Source of the DNA: Thiolapillus brandeum
Lineage (GTDB): Bacteria; Pseudomonadota; Gammaproteobacteria; Chromatiales; Chromatiaceae
Direction of reading: 5' to 3'
Length of the DNA: 64,000 nucleotides
NCBI RefSeq assembly: GCF_000828615.1
Contig: NZ_AP012273.1
Coordinates: 868,001 to 932,000, forward strand
Below, piece by piece: positions 17,441-24,157 of this stretch. A program made the translations under genes and the position numbers. The notes beneath the pieces are model-generated. The model did not search any database, was not told the origin of the DNA, and was given only the letters and a program-made list of their open reading frames with translations. The first letter of the stretch is position 1, and every line of letters starts with the position of its first letter.

Positions 17441-17613
17441 GAATCGATTTCCCGCTTGAGTTCCTCGCTGGTAATGGTCTTGCCCTGTTCTACGGCCTCC
17501 TGTCCCTTCCTGATCTTATCCAGCATATAGAGTCGGTACATGATTTCATCCATGTCAGCATCTTCGGGTAGTTTGCCGATGGTATTGAGTGCTTCCTGTT
17601 TGGCGGCTTGCAT
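17434..17613 (-). CDS. Small antitoxin, addiction-module component type
   Basis: 59 residues, MQAAKQEALNTIGKLPEDAD at the start and a C-terminus with GKTITSEELKREIDSW. The central IMYRLYMLDKIRKGQEAVEQG segment (for example YRLYMLDKIRKG) is characteristic of short unstable antitoxins paired with ParE/RelE toxins. The gene reaches the toxin start with a 7-base overlap. ATG at 17613. Together with the toxin it forms a complete type II module, probably autoregulated by the complex. Confidence 0.8.
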   Translation of the reverse strand: MQAAKQEALNTIGKLPEDADMDEIMYRLYMLDKIRKGQEAVEQGKTITSEELKREIDSW

Positions 17614-17707
17614 GATGGTTCTCCAAAATAGGTTAGCCGGTGGCTGTCTAATCGTTCAGTGATACAAGGGTAGTTTGCATCTGTTGTTTGGCGATGATGG
17701 CGCAAAT

Positions 17708-17732
17708 ACGAGGTCAGGTCATGCAATCACGC
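17708..17732. repeat. Diverged REP-like repeat at the end of the transposase fragment
   Basis: ACGAGGTCAGGTCATGCAAT and following bases differ from the 17057-17082 repeat at a few positions. The stop codon of the transposase C-terminal fragment lies inside it. Confidence 0.5.
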
Positions 17733-17894
17733 GCTCCATCCGAACGCCTGATGGCCCGACTGACTGTCGAGTAATGAACACCAAATGCCTCGCCTATCTC
17801 TTTCATCGTGTAAGCGCCCGTTCCATAGGCAAGCGCCATGCCTTCTCGGGCGTCTTCGATATTCTTAACATACCATTCCAGCGGTTTCGGTGTT
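17714..17894 (-). pseudogene. C-terminal fragment of the REP-associated (Y1) transposase, beyond the IS3 insertion
   Basis: Reading on the minus strand gives KPLEWYVKNIEDAREGM, then YTMKEIGEAFGVHYSTVSRA and a stop. This is the C-terminal helix-turn-helix found in many Y1 transposases of the REP-associated class. The N-terminal part of such a protein is at 19727-20427, on the other side of an IS3 element, so this is probably its severed tail. A direct join of the two halves would read a stop at the seam, so a small deletion accompanied the insertion, or the pieces come from two copies. Confidence 0.7.
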
Positions 17895-17918
17895 TGTCAA
17901 CAAAGTTGTCCGATTTAA

Positions 17919-19190
17919 TCAAGCGACCAACGCCAGTTTTTGCGCTTCAGCCCGCACGTCTTTCGGCGGATTCAACCAGACGTTTTCAATCCTGTTCCAG
18001 TTCCTGATCTGACCAGACCAACGAGCAGGATTCTTTTCTTTCGCTGCACCGTAGACCTCCTTTCTTTGCTCCAGAATGGTCATCTCCTCGCCACTGTGCC
18101 GTTGATTGGGTATCACGTAGCGAATCGCACTATGACGATGCTGGTGGTTGTACCATTCAGCGAAGCTGTGTACCCATTCCCTTGCGGCATCCAGTCCTCC
18201 AAATGGCTGATTGGGAAAGGAGGGTGTGTACTTCAACGTGCGAAATAAGCTTTCAGAAAAAGGGTTGTCATCACTGACGGAAGGGCGGCTAAAGGACGGT
18301 ACCACACCCAACTTTTGCAATGTCGCCAACATGGTTGCTCCCTTCATGGGACTGCCGTTATCCGAATGCAGTACCAATCCTTCCTGATGGATGTTCTCGG
18401 CCAGGCAGGTCTTCCTAACAGGCTGTTGAAAAACACCATTTTTCGGCAGCCTGATTGCCGCACAAGGATGTGCGGCCATTTTCAATGACCATAAGTCATT
18501 GAAAATGGAGGAAAGACAAAATCGCATTTTTGTCTTTTCGAGTTGAAAAAGCCCATGGATGGACTTTTTCAACACCCTGCTAATGAGTTGACTGGCATGC
18601 TCGGCACTTTCTCTTTCATGAATTTCCCAGCCCACGATCTTGCGACTGAAAATATCTTCGATCAGGTACAGGTAGTAAAAAGTACCACGAACGGTTGAGG
18701 CCAAATAGGTAATGTCCCAACTCCAGATCTGATTGGGACCTGTTGCGTTGTAGCCTTTCGGCTTCATGCTGTTCTTTGGTCTCTGGGCACGGCCTCTGCG
18801 ATTGACCTGGTTAACCGCGCTCAGGATGCGATAAAAGCTGGATTCTGAGGCAATATATTCCCCTTTATCTGCGAGCATAGGAACGATCTGTGATGGCGGT
18901 AAGCTCTTGTATTCAGGAAGATTACACACCTCAATAATCCGCTCTTTCTCTGTTTCACTGAGCTTGTTGGCAGGCACTCGATCAGCCGCCGCTGTTTTGC
19001 GTTGATCCCGCACTTCCTGAGAAGCAAGTAGCTGTTTTTGCCAACGCCGTAGTGTGCGTGCATCAATCCCCATGAGCTGGCACGCTTGGACTTGACGTGC
19101 TCCCGCAATCATTGCCTCTTCAATCAGTTTCATCGCCATCTGACGGTTTTCAGAGGAAATCAATCGTCCTCTTTTTCCCCCAGATGGCAT
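17919..19190 (-). CDS. IS3-family transposase OrfB, interrupted in frame by a MITE
   Basis: 423 residues. An HTH-like N-terminus (ARQVQACQLMGIDARTLRRW) is followed by a DDE integrase core: WSWDITYLAS near 155 (first Asp), LVLHSDNGSPMKG near 285 (second Asp) and NPFSESLFRTLKY near 315 (Glu). The normal spacing between the first two Asp is stretched by 55 codons (18415-18579) that derive from a MITE plus its 4-bp target duplication; the frame continues through it. The uninterrupted protein would be about 368 residues. Whether the enlarged protein is active is doubtful because the insertion is inside the catalytic core. Confidence 0.85.
   Translation of the reverse strand: MPSGGKRGRLISSENRQMAMKLIEEAMIAGARQVQACQLMGIDARTLRRWQKQLLASQEVRDQRKTAAADRVPANKLSETEKERIIEVCNLPEYKSLPPSQIVPMLADKGEYIASESSFYRILSAVNQVNRRGRAQRPKNSMKPKGYNATGPNQIWSWDITYLASTVRGTFYYLYLIEDIFSRKIVGWEIHERESAEHASQLISRVLKKSIHGLFQLEKTKMRFCLSSIFNDLWSLKMAAHPCAAIRLPKNGVFQQPVRKTCLAENIHQEGLVLHSDNGSPMKGATMLATLQKLGVVPSFSRPSVSDDNPFSESLFRTLKYTPSFPNQPFGGLDAAREWVHSFAEWYNHQHRHSAIRYVIPNQRHSGEEMTILEQRKEVYGAAKEKNPARWSGQIRNWNRIENVWLNPPKDVRAEAQKLALVA
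18419..18579 (-). mobile_element. MITE copy 2, inside IS3 orfB
   Basis: Full 161-bp copy flanked by CTAA on both sides on the plus strand (TTAG in the gene's direction). MITE plus one duplicated target is 165 bp, 55 codons, and its stop-free frame matches that of orfB. Confidence 0.92.
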
Positions 19191-19656
19191 TGCACTTTTT
19201 TGACAGCACCAAAAGTGCTGCTGTCTCCGCCAACGCTTTCTCTTTACGCTTAAGCTCCTTTTCTATCTGGCGCTTCTGTTTTTTCGTCTGCTTAAGCTCT
19301 CGACGTTCATTGGCTGACAAACGCCCTCGCGCCTCATAGCCACCCAGGGCCAGTTCCTTCCAGCGATTGATCTGTTCGACATAAAGTCCTTTCTTGCGAC
19401 AATACTCAGACAATGCCTGCTCATTCAAGCAGGCTGTTTCTATAACAACGGCCAACTTGTCCTCAGCTGACCAGTTTTCCGGATTGGATGGATCTGCCGG
19501 CACGGCTCTACCTGCGTTTTCATACTGATTTCGCCAATTATACAGCGTGGGTTCAGAGACCCCGGTATCTCGATGAATCTGGGCGATACTCTGCGCATTG
19601 GGCGGCATCATCTTCTGAACGATCTTCTCTTTGAATTCCTGGCTATATCTTGCCAC
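19150..19656 (-). CDS. IS3-family OrfA (helix-turn-helix, coiled coil)
   Basis: 168 residues. The N-terminal HTH reads YSQEFKEKIVQKMM and DTGVSEPTLYNWRNQY. The C-terminal third is a charged coiled coil rich in Lys/Glu, the usual leucine-zipper-like dimerisation part. It overlaps orfB by 41 bp. The overlap contains GGGGGAAAAAG, a plausible slippery run for the programmed frameshift that makes the OrfAB transposase. orfB also has its own ATG at 19190, so separate initiation is possible. Confidence 0.85.
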   Translation of the reverse strand: MARYSQEFKEKIVQKMMPPNAQSIAQIHRDTGVSEPTLYNWRNQYENAGRAVPADPSNPENWSAEDKLAVVIETACLNEQALSEYCRKKGLYVEQINRWKELALGGYEARGRLSANERRELKQTKKQKRQIEKELKRKEKALAETAALLVLSKKCNAIWGKKRTIDFL

Positions 19657-19695
19657 TGTAGCTTCACCTTCCGCTCCCTGATTAGGAAATATTGC

Positions 19696-20427
19696 TCACC
19701 AAGGTGAGCGGACAACTATGCTGACACAGGGGGGTTTCGAGGCGGCGCGTTTTTGCCGCCTCGGTACTTCCTTCAGATCACCTTTTCCGGCATCTCTCCA
19801 TTCCGCCGCCATTCTCGACGCAAATTCTTCACTGCCGAGAAACACCTGGTGTTTCAGGTCATTCCATAAGGGCGGCAAACCCACTCCAGCTCTGACAAAA
19901 TCCTGGTACTTGGTGATGGCTTTTTTGCGCTGCCTGGAGAAACAAGCCAAAAGCCAATCGGTTTCCAGCCATTCCGGCGTGTCTGCCTGATCAAGCATGG
20001 CCAGATAGCTGCTCCAGGACCATTCGCCCGGATCAGTCACCATTCCCGCACGAACGGGATTCAATACAACATAGCGCGAAAGCTCCAACAGATAGGGGTC
20101 TTTTTCAACCAGGATGGCTTTGTAGCGTCCTTGAAATACATGCCCCACCTGCCCATGCCGACGGTTGCTCTTCTGCGTATAGACACCATTTAGCTGCCTC
20201 ATGCCCGCTGACAGGTTGCCTTCCGGTGTTTCAATCAGAATATGATAATGGTTGTCCATCAGACACCATGCATGGCATCGCCAGTTGAATCGTGAACAGA
20301 CTTGGGCAAATATCTCCAGCCAGATTATTCTGTCCTGGTCATCATGGAAGATGTTCTCCCGGCGATCCCCTCGCGAGGTGACATGGTAGATGGCGCCCGG
20401 GTATTCGATTCTAAGTGGTCTGGCCAT
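19696..20427 (-). pseudogene. REP-associated tyrosine transposase (Y1, HUH), 3' end lost to IS3
   Basis: Family N-terminus MARPLRIEYPGAIYHVTSRG, the HUH motif MDNHYHILIETP near residue 80 and the candidate nucleophile Tyr in NGVYTQKSNRRHG near 105 are intact. The last codons (from about 19726 down) come from the IS3 end rather than the gene. The missing C-terminal HTH is found at 17714-17894. These single-Tyr transposases act on REP/BIME palindromes, and 26-bp repeats bracket the locus. Confidence 0.85.
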
Positions 20428-20449
20428 TTCGTGATGCTATAAAGGCGCA

Positions 20450-20475
20450 TGCTTGATTGCAAGACCTGACCCCGT
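20450..20475. repeat. 26-bp REP-like repeat, inverted copy
   Basis: Exact reverse complement of 17057-17082, placed just upstream of the Y1 transposase start. Confidence 0.65.
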
Positions 20476-20515
20476 GCTTCCTGCTGACCCCGTGCTTCCT
20501 GACCCCGTGCTTCTC
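20468..20515. repeat. Short degenerate tandem repeats (GACCCCGTGCTTCCT)
   Basis: The 15-mer occurs at 20468-20482 and 20486-20500, with a near copy at 20501-20515 and shorter echoes to about 20550. It overlaps the REP-like repeat. Unit spacing is too short and irregular for CRISPR. Confidence 0.6.
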
Positions 20516-20594
20516 CTTCCGCACGTGCTTCCGTGCTTCTCCCGCCTGGCGGCGGGACAGAATGCCGGGTCGTTGCCCGGCTCAGGCTCCCCAA

Positions 20595-20939
20595 TCAATG
20601 AGCTTCGCTCACCTCATGTTCCAGGGCCTCGGCGACAAGCTGATTCAGGCTCTTGCCCTGTGCTTTTGCAGTGCGAGCGATACGTGCATGCAGATCGCTG
20701 GGGATACGAACATTGAACCGACCGGAAAACCGGCGTTTGGGATCAATGCCCTTTTCCCGACACATATCCATAAACACGTTCAGCGAGACCTGGCCTTCAC
20801 GACGTAGATTTTCAATGTCTCGTGCGTAAAAATCCGCACCGCCATTGAGATCCACGAACTCACCCCGAAACATCTCTATCTCGGGATCATAGCTGATAAG
20901 CGCATGGTATCCGTCAATTTCCATCAGATTTTGCTTCAT
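20595..20939 (-). CDS. hicB: HicB-family antitoxin with ribbon-helix-helix tail
   Basis: 114 residues. The N-terminal partial RNase-H-like HicB fold shows YHALISYDPEIEMFRGEF and a GGADFYARD segment. The C-terminus RFNVRIPSDLHARIARTA...SLNQLVAEALE is a ribbon-helix-helix DNA-binding domain that would repress the operon. It lies downstream of hicA with a 4-bp overlap, the usual toxin-first order of HicAB. Confidence 0.88.
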   Translation of the reverse strand: MKQNLMEIDGYHALISYDPEIEMFRGEFVDLNGGADFYARDIENLRREGQVSLNVFMDMCREKGIDPKRRFSGRFNVRIPSDLHARIARTAKAQGKSLNQLVAEALEHEVSEAH

Positions 20940-21190
20940 GGCTTCACCCCATTTTGTTGCAGCCAGGTTCGTATGCTGGCCACCGCGCCTTTATCTGTCT
21001 CCGGTGATGGGTGGGGACGGTGAAAGACCCGGATTTCATCAAACAAATACACCCCGACACGGGAGCCTTCCCGCTCGCTGATCTCTGCTCCAAGCTCCAC
21101 AAACAGGGCCTCAATCTCCCGCCAGGCAATCGTGCCACTGGTCGGACGGGAAAACAGGCGGGCCAGTGTCTTTTGGTGCTTCTTTTTCAT
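20936..21190 (-). CDS. hicA: HicA-family mRNA interferase toxin
   Basis: 84 residues from the ATG at 21190; an open extension upstream runs into the MITE and is not part of the gene. It shows TIAWREIEALFVELGAEI, a GSRVGVYLF strand, a conserved HRPHP and a C-terminal helix ending in FLQQ-like WLQQNGV. The dsRBD-like HicA fold normally carries a catalytic His in the GSH position; here the corresponding segment is EGSRVGV, so the His is not obvious. Some HicA relatives with HRPHP share this form. Confidence 0.8.
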   Translation of the reverse strand: MKKKHQKTLARLFSRPTSGTIAWREIEALFVELGAEISEREGSRVGVYLFDEIRVFHRPHPSPETDKGAVASIRTWLQQNGVKP

Positions 21191-21246
21191 TGCTTGAATG
21201 ATACCATATAACGGTACTATACGATATGCAATATAAGGGTCATTAG

Positions 21247-21407
21247 CAGGGTGTTGAAAAAGTCCATCCATGGGCTTTTTCAACTCGAAAAGACAAAAAT
21301 GCGATTTTGTCTTTCCTCCATTTTCAATGACTTATGGTCATTGAAAATGGCCGCACATCCTTGTGCGGCAATCAGGCTGCCGAAAAACGGTGTTTTTCAA
21401 CAGCCTG
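21247..21407 (+). mobile_element. MITE copy 3
   Basis: Full 161-bp copy between hicA and the P19-like gene, flanked by TTAG on both sides (21243-21246 and 21408-21411). Its stop-free frame opens with MLKKSIHGLFQLEKTKMRF on the plus strand. Confidence 0.93.
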
Positions 21408-21455
21408 TTAGGTCTTGGGGGTTATGGGCGGGTTATGGTGTAAGAAACGATTGCC

Positions 21456-21980
21456 TCAATACCCGCCTTTCTTGCCGGCGCCCAGGTAAGTGAATTCCCA
21501 TTTCAGATCGAACGGCTGCCACCATTTTCCCACGCCGGTCTCCTTGTCCGTGTGCCGGTAGAATCCGTTGATGGGCGGCGGCTCGATGTGATAGCGTAAT
21601 TCATACTTCCCTGCGCCATCGAGCTTGATGTTGCGTGCGTAGTGGGGGCCGTCAGAGGCCACCATGGGCATGAAGCTGCCAAAAGTGCGCCAGTCCGAGC
21701 CTTGCTTGCGGATTTCATAGTCGATGCTCAGATAAGGGATCCATTCGCCCTCGCCAAAACCGTTCTTGTTGCCCTTGATGGCATGGATATCCGCCTCCAG
21801 GTGAATGTCAGAGGGCTGCATCATGCCCGGCAGCATGGGCTCCATCTTCACGGGTTGCAGATAGACAGCCGCCAGTTCCATACCATTTTTTTCCACCGGA
21901 TCGCCAATGGGGTGTTCTCCGGCATTGGCCATGCTGGAAATCAGCAGTCCAAGTGTGGTCAAAGTAATCTGTTTTTTCAT
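21456..21980 (-). CDS. P19/Tp34-family periplasmic iron-binding protein
   Basis: 174 residues from the ATG at 21980, which has AGGAGT nine bases upstream; the open frame further upstream crosses a MITE and is not coding. A signal peptide ends in MANA/GEHPIG near residue 20. The mature protein resembles the P19/Tp34 iron-copper binding family: an early GDPVEKNGMELAAVYL, a PSDIHLEADIHAIKGN segment with the His pair, MVASDGPHYARN near 115 and the final KWEFTYLGAGKKGGY. Family members bind Cu and Fe and feed FTR1-type permeases. It is the last gene of the iron locus, separated from ferritin by a MITE. Confidence 0.85.
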   Translation of the reverse strand: MKKQITLTTLGLLISSMANAGEHPIGDPVEKNGMELAAVYLQPVKMEPMLPGMMQPSDIHLEADIHAIKGNKNGFGEGEWIPYLSIDYEIRKQGSDWRTFGSFMPMVASDGPHYARNIKLDGAGKYELRYHIEPPPINGFYRHTDKETGVGKWWQPFDLKWEFTYLGAGKKGGY

Positions 21981-22018
21981 ATGTTTACTCCTGGGTTTAT
22001 CACCCGTGATTTTGTTAA

Positions 22019-22179
22019 CAGGCTGTTGAAAAACACTGTTTTTCGGCAGCCTGATTGCCGCACAAGGATGTGCGGCCATTTTCAATGGCGATAAGTCATT
22101 GAAAATGGAGGAAAGACAAAATCGCATTTTTGTCTTTCCGAGTTGAAAAAGCCCAGGGAAGGGCTTTTTCAACATCCTG
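22019..22179 (-). mobile_element. MITE copy 4, between ferritin and P19 genes
   Basis: Full 161-bp copy with TTAA on both sides (22015-22018 and 22180-22183). It separates the ferritin stop from the P19-like start and is the only obvious break in this minus-strand gene series. Confidence 0.93.
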
Positions 22180-22185
22180 TTAAAT

Positions 22186-22689
22186 CTATGCGGCGGATTG
22201 TGAAGTAAATTCCGCCATTTGCTGATCGAAATGATACAGCCCGGTGCCTTCAACACCGATGATGCGCAATTTGTCGAGGATAGACTTGAACAGGCGCTCC
22301 TCCTCATGCTGTTCGGCTACATACCATTGCAGGAAGTTGAAGGTTGAAAAGTCTTTTTCATCCAGTGCACATTCGGCCAAATGGTTTATCTCGCTGGTCA
22401 CATGACATTCATGGGCGTAAATCTTTTCAAATACATCATGGATCGAATCAAATTCCGTAGGCGGTGCTTCTATGCTCCCCAGTAGGGGCAAGGCTCCTGT
22501 CTCACTTACATAGGTGAACAGTCGATGCATGTGATCCATTTCTTCGGCCGCATGATTGCGCAGAAAACCAGCGCTCCCGTCCAGGCCGTTGTACGAAGCC
22601 CAGGCGCTCATTTGCAGATATAGATTGGAAGAATAGAATTCCAGGTTGATTTGTTTATTCAACTGGTCTATCAGCTTATTGCTTAGCAT
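22186..22689 (-). CDS. ftnA: Non-haem ferritin
   Basis: 167 residues. Ferroxidase-centre ligands are visible: Glu in NLEFYSSNLYL near 17, EEMDHMH near 50-54, E in HECHVTSE near 94 and the EQHEEE stretch near 127-130. This matches the bacterial ferritin four-helix bundle that oxidises Fe2+ and stores ferric mineral in a 24-mer. It starts within the 3' end of the Cys-rich gene, with AAGGAA about 9 bases upstream. Placement in an iron-uptake locus suggests that imported iron is buffered directly. Confidence 0.95.
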   Translation of the reverse strand: MLSNKLIDQLNKQINLEFYSSNLYLQMSAWASYNGLDGSAGFLRNHAAEEMDHMHRLFTYVSETGALPLLGSIEAPPTEFDSIHDVFEKIYAHECHVTSEINHLAECALDEKDFSTFNFLQWYVAEQHEEERLFKSILDKLRIIGVEGTGLYHFDQQMAEFTSQSAA

Positions 22690-22987
22690 GTTTCATGTTT
22701 TCCTTTTTTGGGGTTGCGGAGAAAGGAATGGCCGCTGAGGCCGTATTCCCGGATTTGCTGTGAACGCAGGCACCGCAGTTCCTGCATTTGTGTTTATTGG
22801 TGTTTTGCTTGCAACTCATAAGGCATAACCTCCATATACATTGTTTTGAATGACAGTCCAGGCATCGGAAATCAGCCGCACATAATGCGCCTTCCTGTAG
22901 TAAACGCAGTAAGGTTGACTCGTCTATCTCTAGACGTACAGGATGCGGTTTACGGGTTAGAGGCAATTTCGTTGAGTCCCCTGGCAA
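22676..22987 (-). CDS. Small Cys-rich protein of the iron locus, function unknown
   Basis: 103 residues with a TTG start that overlaps the DUF2325 gene by 38 bp; the start is uncertain. A conserved-looking core VRLEIDESTLLRLLQEG is followed by Cys at CAADFRCLDCHSKQC and CLMSCKQ, then CRNCGACVH. The seven or more Cys in CxxC-like pairs suggest a metal or Fe-S site. Similar short proteins with an LxIDxxxLLRLL...C motif occur near ferritin or DUF2325 genes in gammaproteobacteria, from my recollection. A role in iron handling is inferred from position only. Confidence 0.65.
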   Translation of the reverse strand: MPGDSTKLPLTRKPHPVRLEIDESTLLRLLQEGALCAADFRCLDCHSKQCIWRLCLMSCKQNTNKHKCRNCGACVHSKSGNTASAAIPFSATPKKENMKHAKQ

Positions 22988-24155
22988 ACGCGGCCAGACT
23001 GGATTGGGTGAGTAGCTGCAACGGCTTGTCGTGGCGCTTGCAGTCCTGTCTTATGCGATTGAACGCCCCATGGCTGATGCAATCCAAAGGGCAGAAGACC
23101 GCATCTGCCCTGGATAACAAGGAAGACAGATGATGCGGGCTTTGCTCCAATCCGCCATCATGATGAATGAACTGGCCATTGTGCTGTTCGACCAAGGCTT
23201 TGAAATGTGCACATTGGCGATTGCGTCCGCCTACGTACAGAATGCATCGGTTGCACAAATCCAGGCGACCATCACACTGCGCATGATTGTCACAAGACGC
23301 ACAATCGGGGGATAGCCATTCTTCGAGTGAGCGTTCCATGGCCTGTTGTTGCAATTCCAGTTGTTGCTGATCTGCACGGAGTTCGTCTCGTTCATTCCGG
23401 TAAGTGATGGCCCGTTTTTTCCATTTGTCGATTTGAATGTGCAGTTGTTGGTTTTGTTGCTGGTGTTTACGAGCCTTGGTCTGCAGTTTTTCGTTGTCCT
23501 CTTTCAGAACACGGATGTCGTGTTTCTTCTCCAACCGGTTTATGGTTGCGTTCAATTGCTCAATGGTGGTTCGCAACCTGGCGTTTTCCTGATGCAGTGA
23601 GTCCTGTTGTTGCCGCGCATGACGCAGTTTTATTTGCCCATCTTCAAGCTCCTTTGCCATTTGGCGGACTTGCCGCTTCAATCTCGGAACTTCGTTTTTC
23701 AGGTGATTGAAGCGTTCCATGTCGACCCGTACTGAGGCGCCAGACAAATGTGAGAGCATATGAACCTGGCCATAGACATCGATGAGCAGACTTTCCGTGG
23801 CTTGCGGATGGGTAATCAATGCCCAGAAGGCGGCAGATACGTCACCGCGATTTCTGGCGTCGTTCCAAAGGGCAAGCAGTGAGCGGCTGTCTTGTGCAGC
23901 ATTGAACCGCTTGATCGTGGTTATGTACTTGCGGTCGAGAAACTTGTTCAGCAATTTCGCTGCGCCGGAAGACTCGCCCACCAGCCCCACAAAAGTGCTA
24001 TGGAGGCGATAGTCGTCACGAAGTGTTTTGCCAGGAATCTGCATTTTCCTGCCCAATTTGCGTAGCTCATCGAGATCCAGGCAGGTACCCACCACGCTGC
24101 AATGGAAGCGTGGTTCCAGTTGCCAGATCTTGCGGCGGATTGGTTGTCTGTTCAT
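22950..24155 (-). CDS. DUF2325-domain protein with long coiled coil
   Basis: 401 residues from the ATG at 24155, three bases before the polyferredoxin gene's stop. Residues 1-150 are a helical N-domain with CLDLDELRKLGRK. About 150-290 is a heptad-rich coiled coil. A Cys cluster CASCDNHAQCDGRLDLCNRC lies near 300, and the C-terminal DUF2325 Rossmann-like part has VGGRNRQCAHFK, IHHDGG, ADAVFCPLDCISH and a final LAAFARGL. It is cytoplasmic. The four or more Cys could ligate metal, making it a candidate sensor or scaffold of the iron system. Confidence 0.8.
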   Translation of the reverse strand: MNRQPIRRKIWQLEPRFHCSVVGTCLDLDELRKLGRKMQIPGKTLRDDYRLHSTFVGLVGESSGAAKLLNKFLDRKYITTIKRFNAAQDSRSLLALWNDARNRGDVSAAFWALITHPQATESLLIDVYGQVHMLSHLSGASVRVDMERFNHLKNEVPRLKRQVRQMAKELEDGQIKLRHARQQQDSLHQENARLRTTIEQLNATINRLEKKHDIRVLKEDNEKLQTKARKHQQQNQQLHIQIDKWKKRAITYRNERDELRADQQQLELQQQAMERSLEEWLSPDCASCDNHAQCDGRLDLCNRCILYVGGRNRQCAHFKALVEQHNGQFIHHDGGLEQSPHHLSSLLSRADAVFCPLDCISHGAFNRIRQDCKRHDKPLQLLTQSSLAAFARGLNEIASNP

Positions 24156-24157
24156 GT

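Larger units (their letters stand above)
17895..19726 (-). mobile_element. IS3-family insertion sequence (itself carrying a MITE)
   Basis: Inverted ends TGTCAACAAAGTTGTCCGAT (17895 inward) and TGTCAGCATAGTTGTCCGCT (19726 inward, minus strand) match at 17 of 20 positions. Between them lie orfA and orfB on the minus strand. The 1832-bp length includes a 161-bp MITE and its duplicated target. I see no target duplication at the outer borders. Confidence 0.85.

Noticed and set aside
20468-20550. CRISPR-like short repeats
   Set aside because: Fifteen-base units are nearly contiguous with no spacers of constant length, and no cas genes are in the window.
21981-22307. N-terminal extension of the P19-like protein through MITE copy 4
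   Set aside because: The extension is the MITE frame plus an out-of-frame part of ferritin. The signal peptide and AGGAGT site define the start at 21980.
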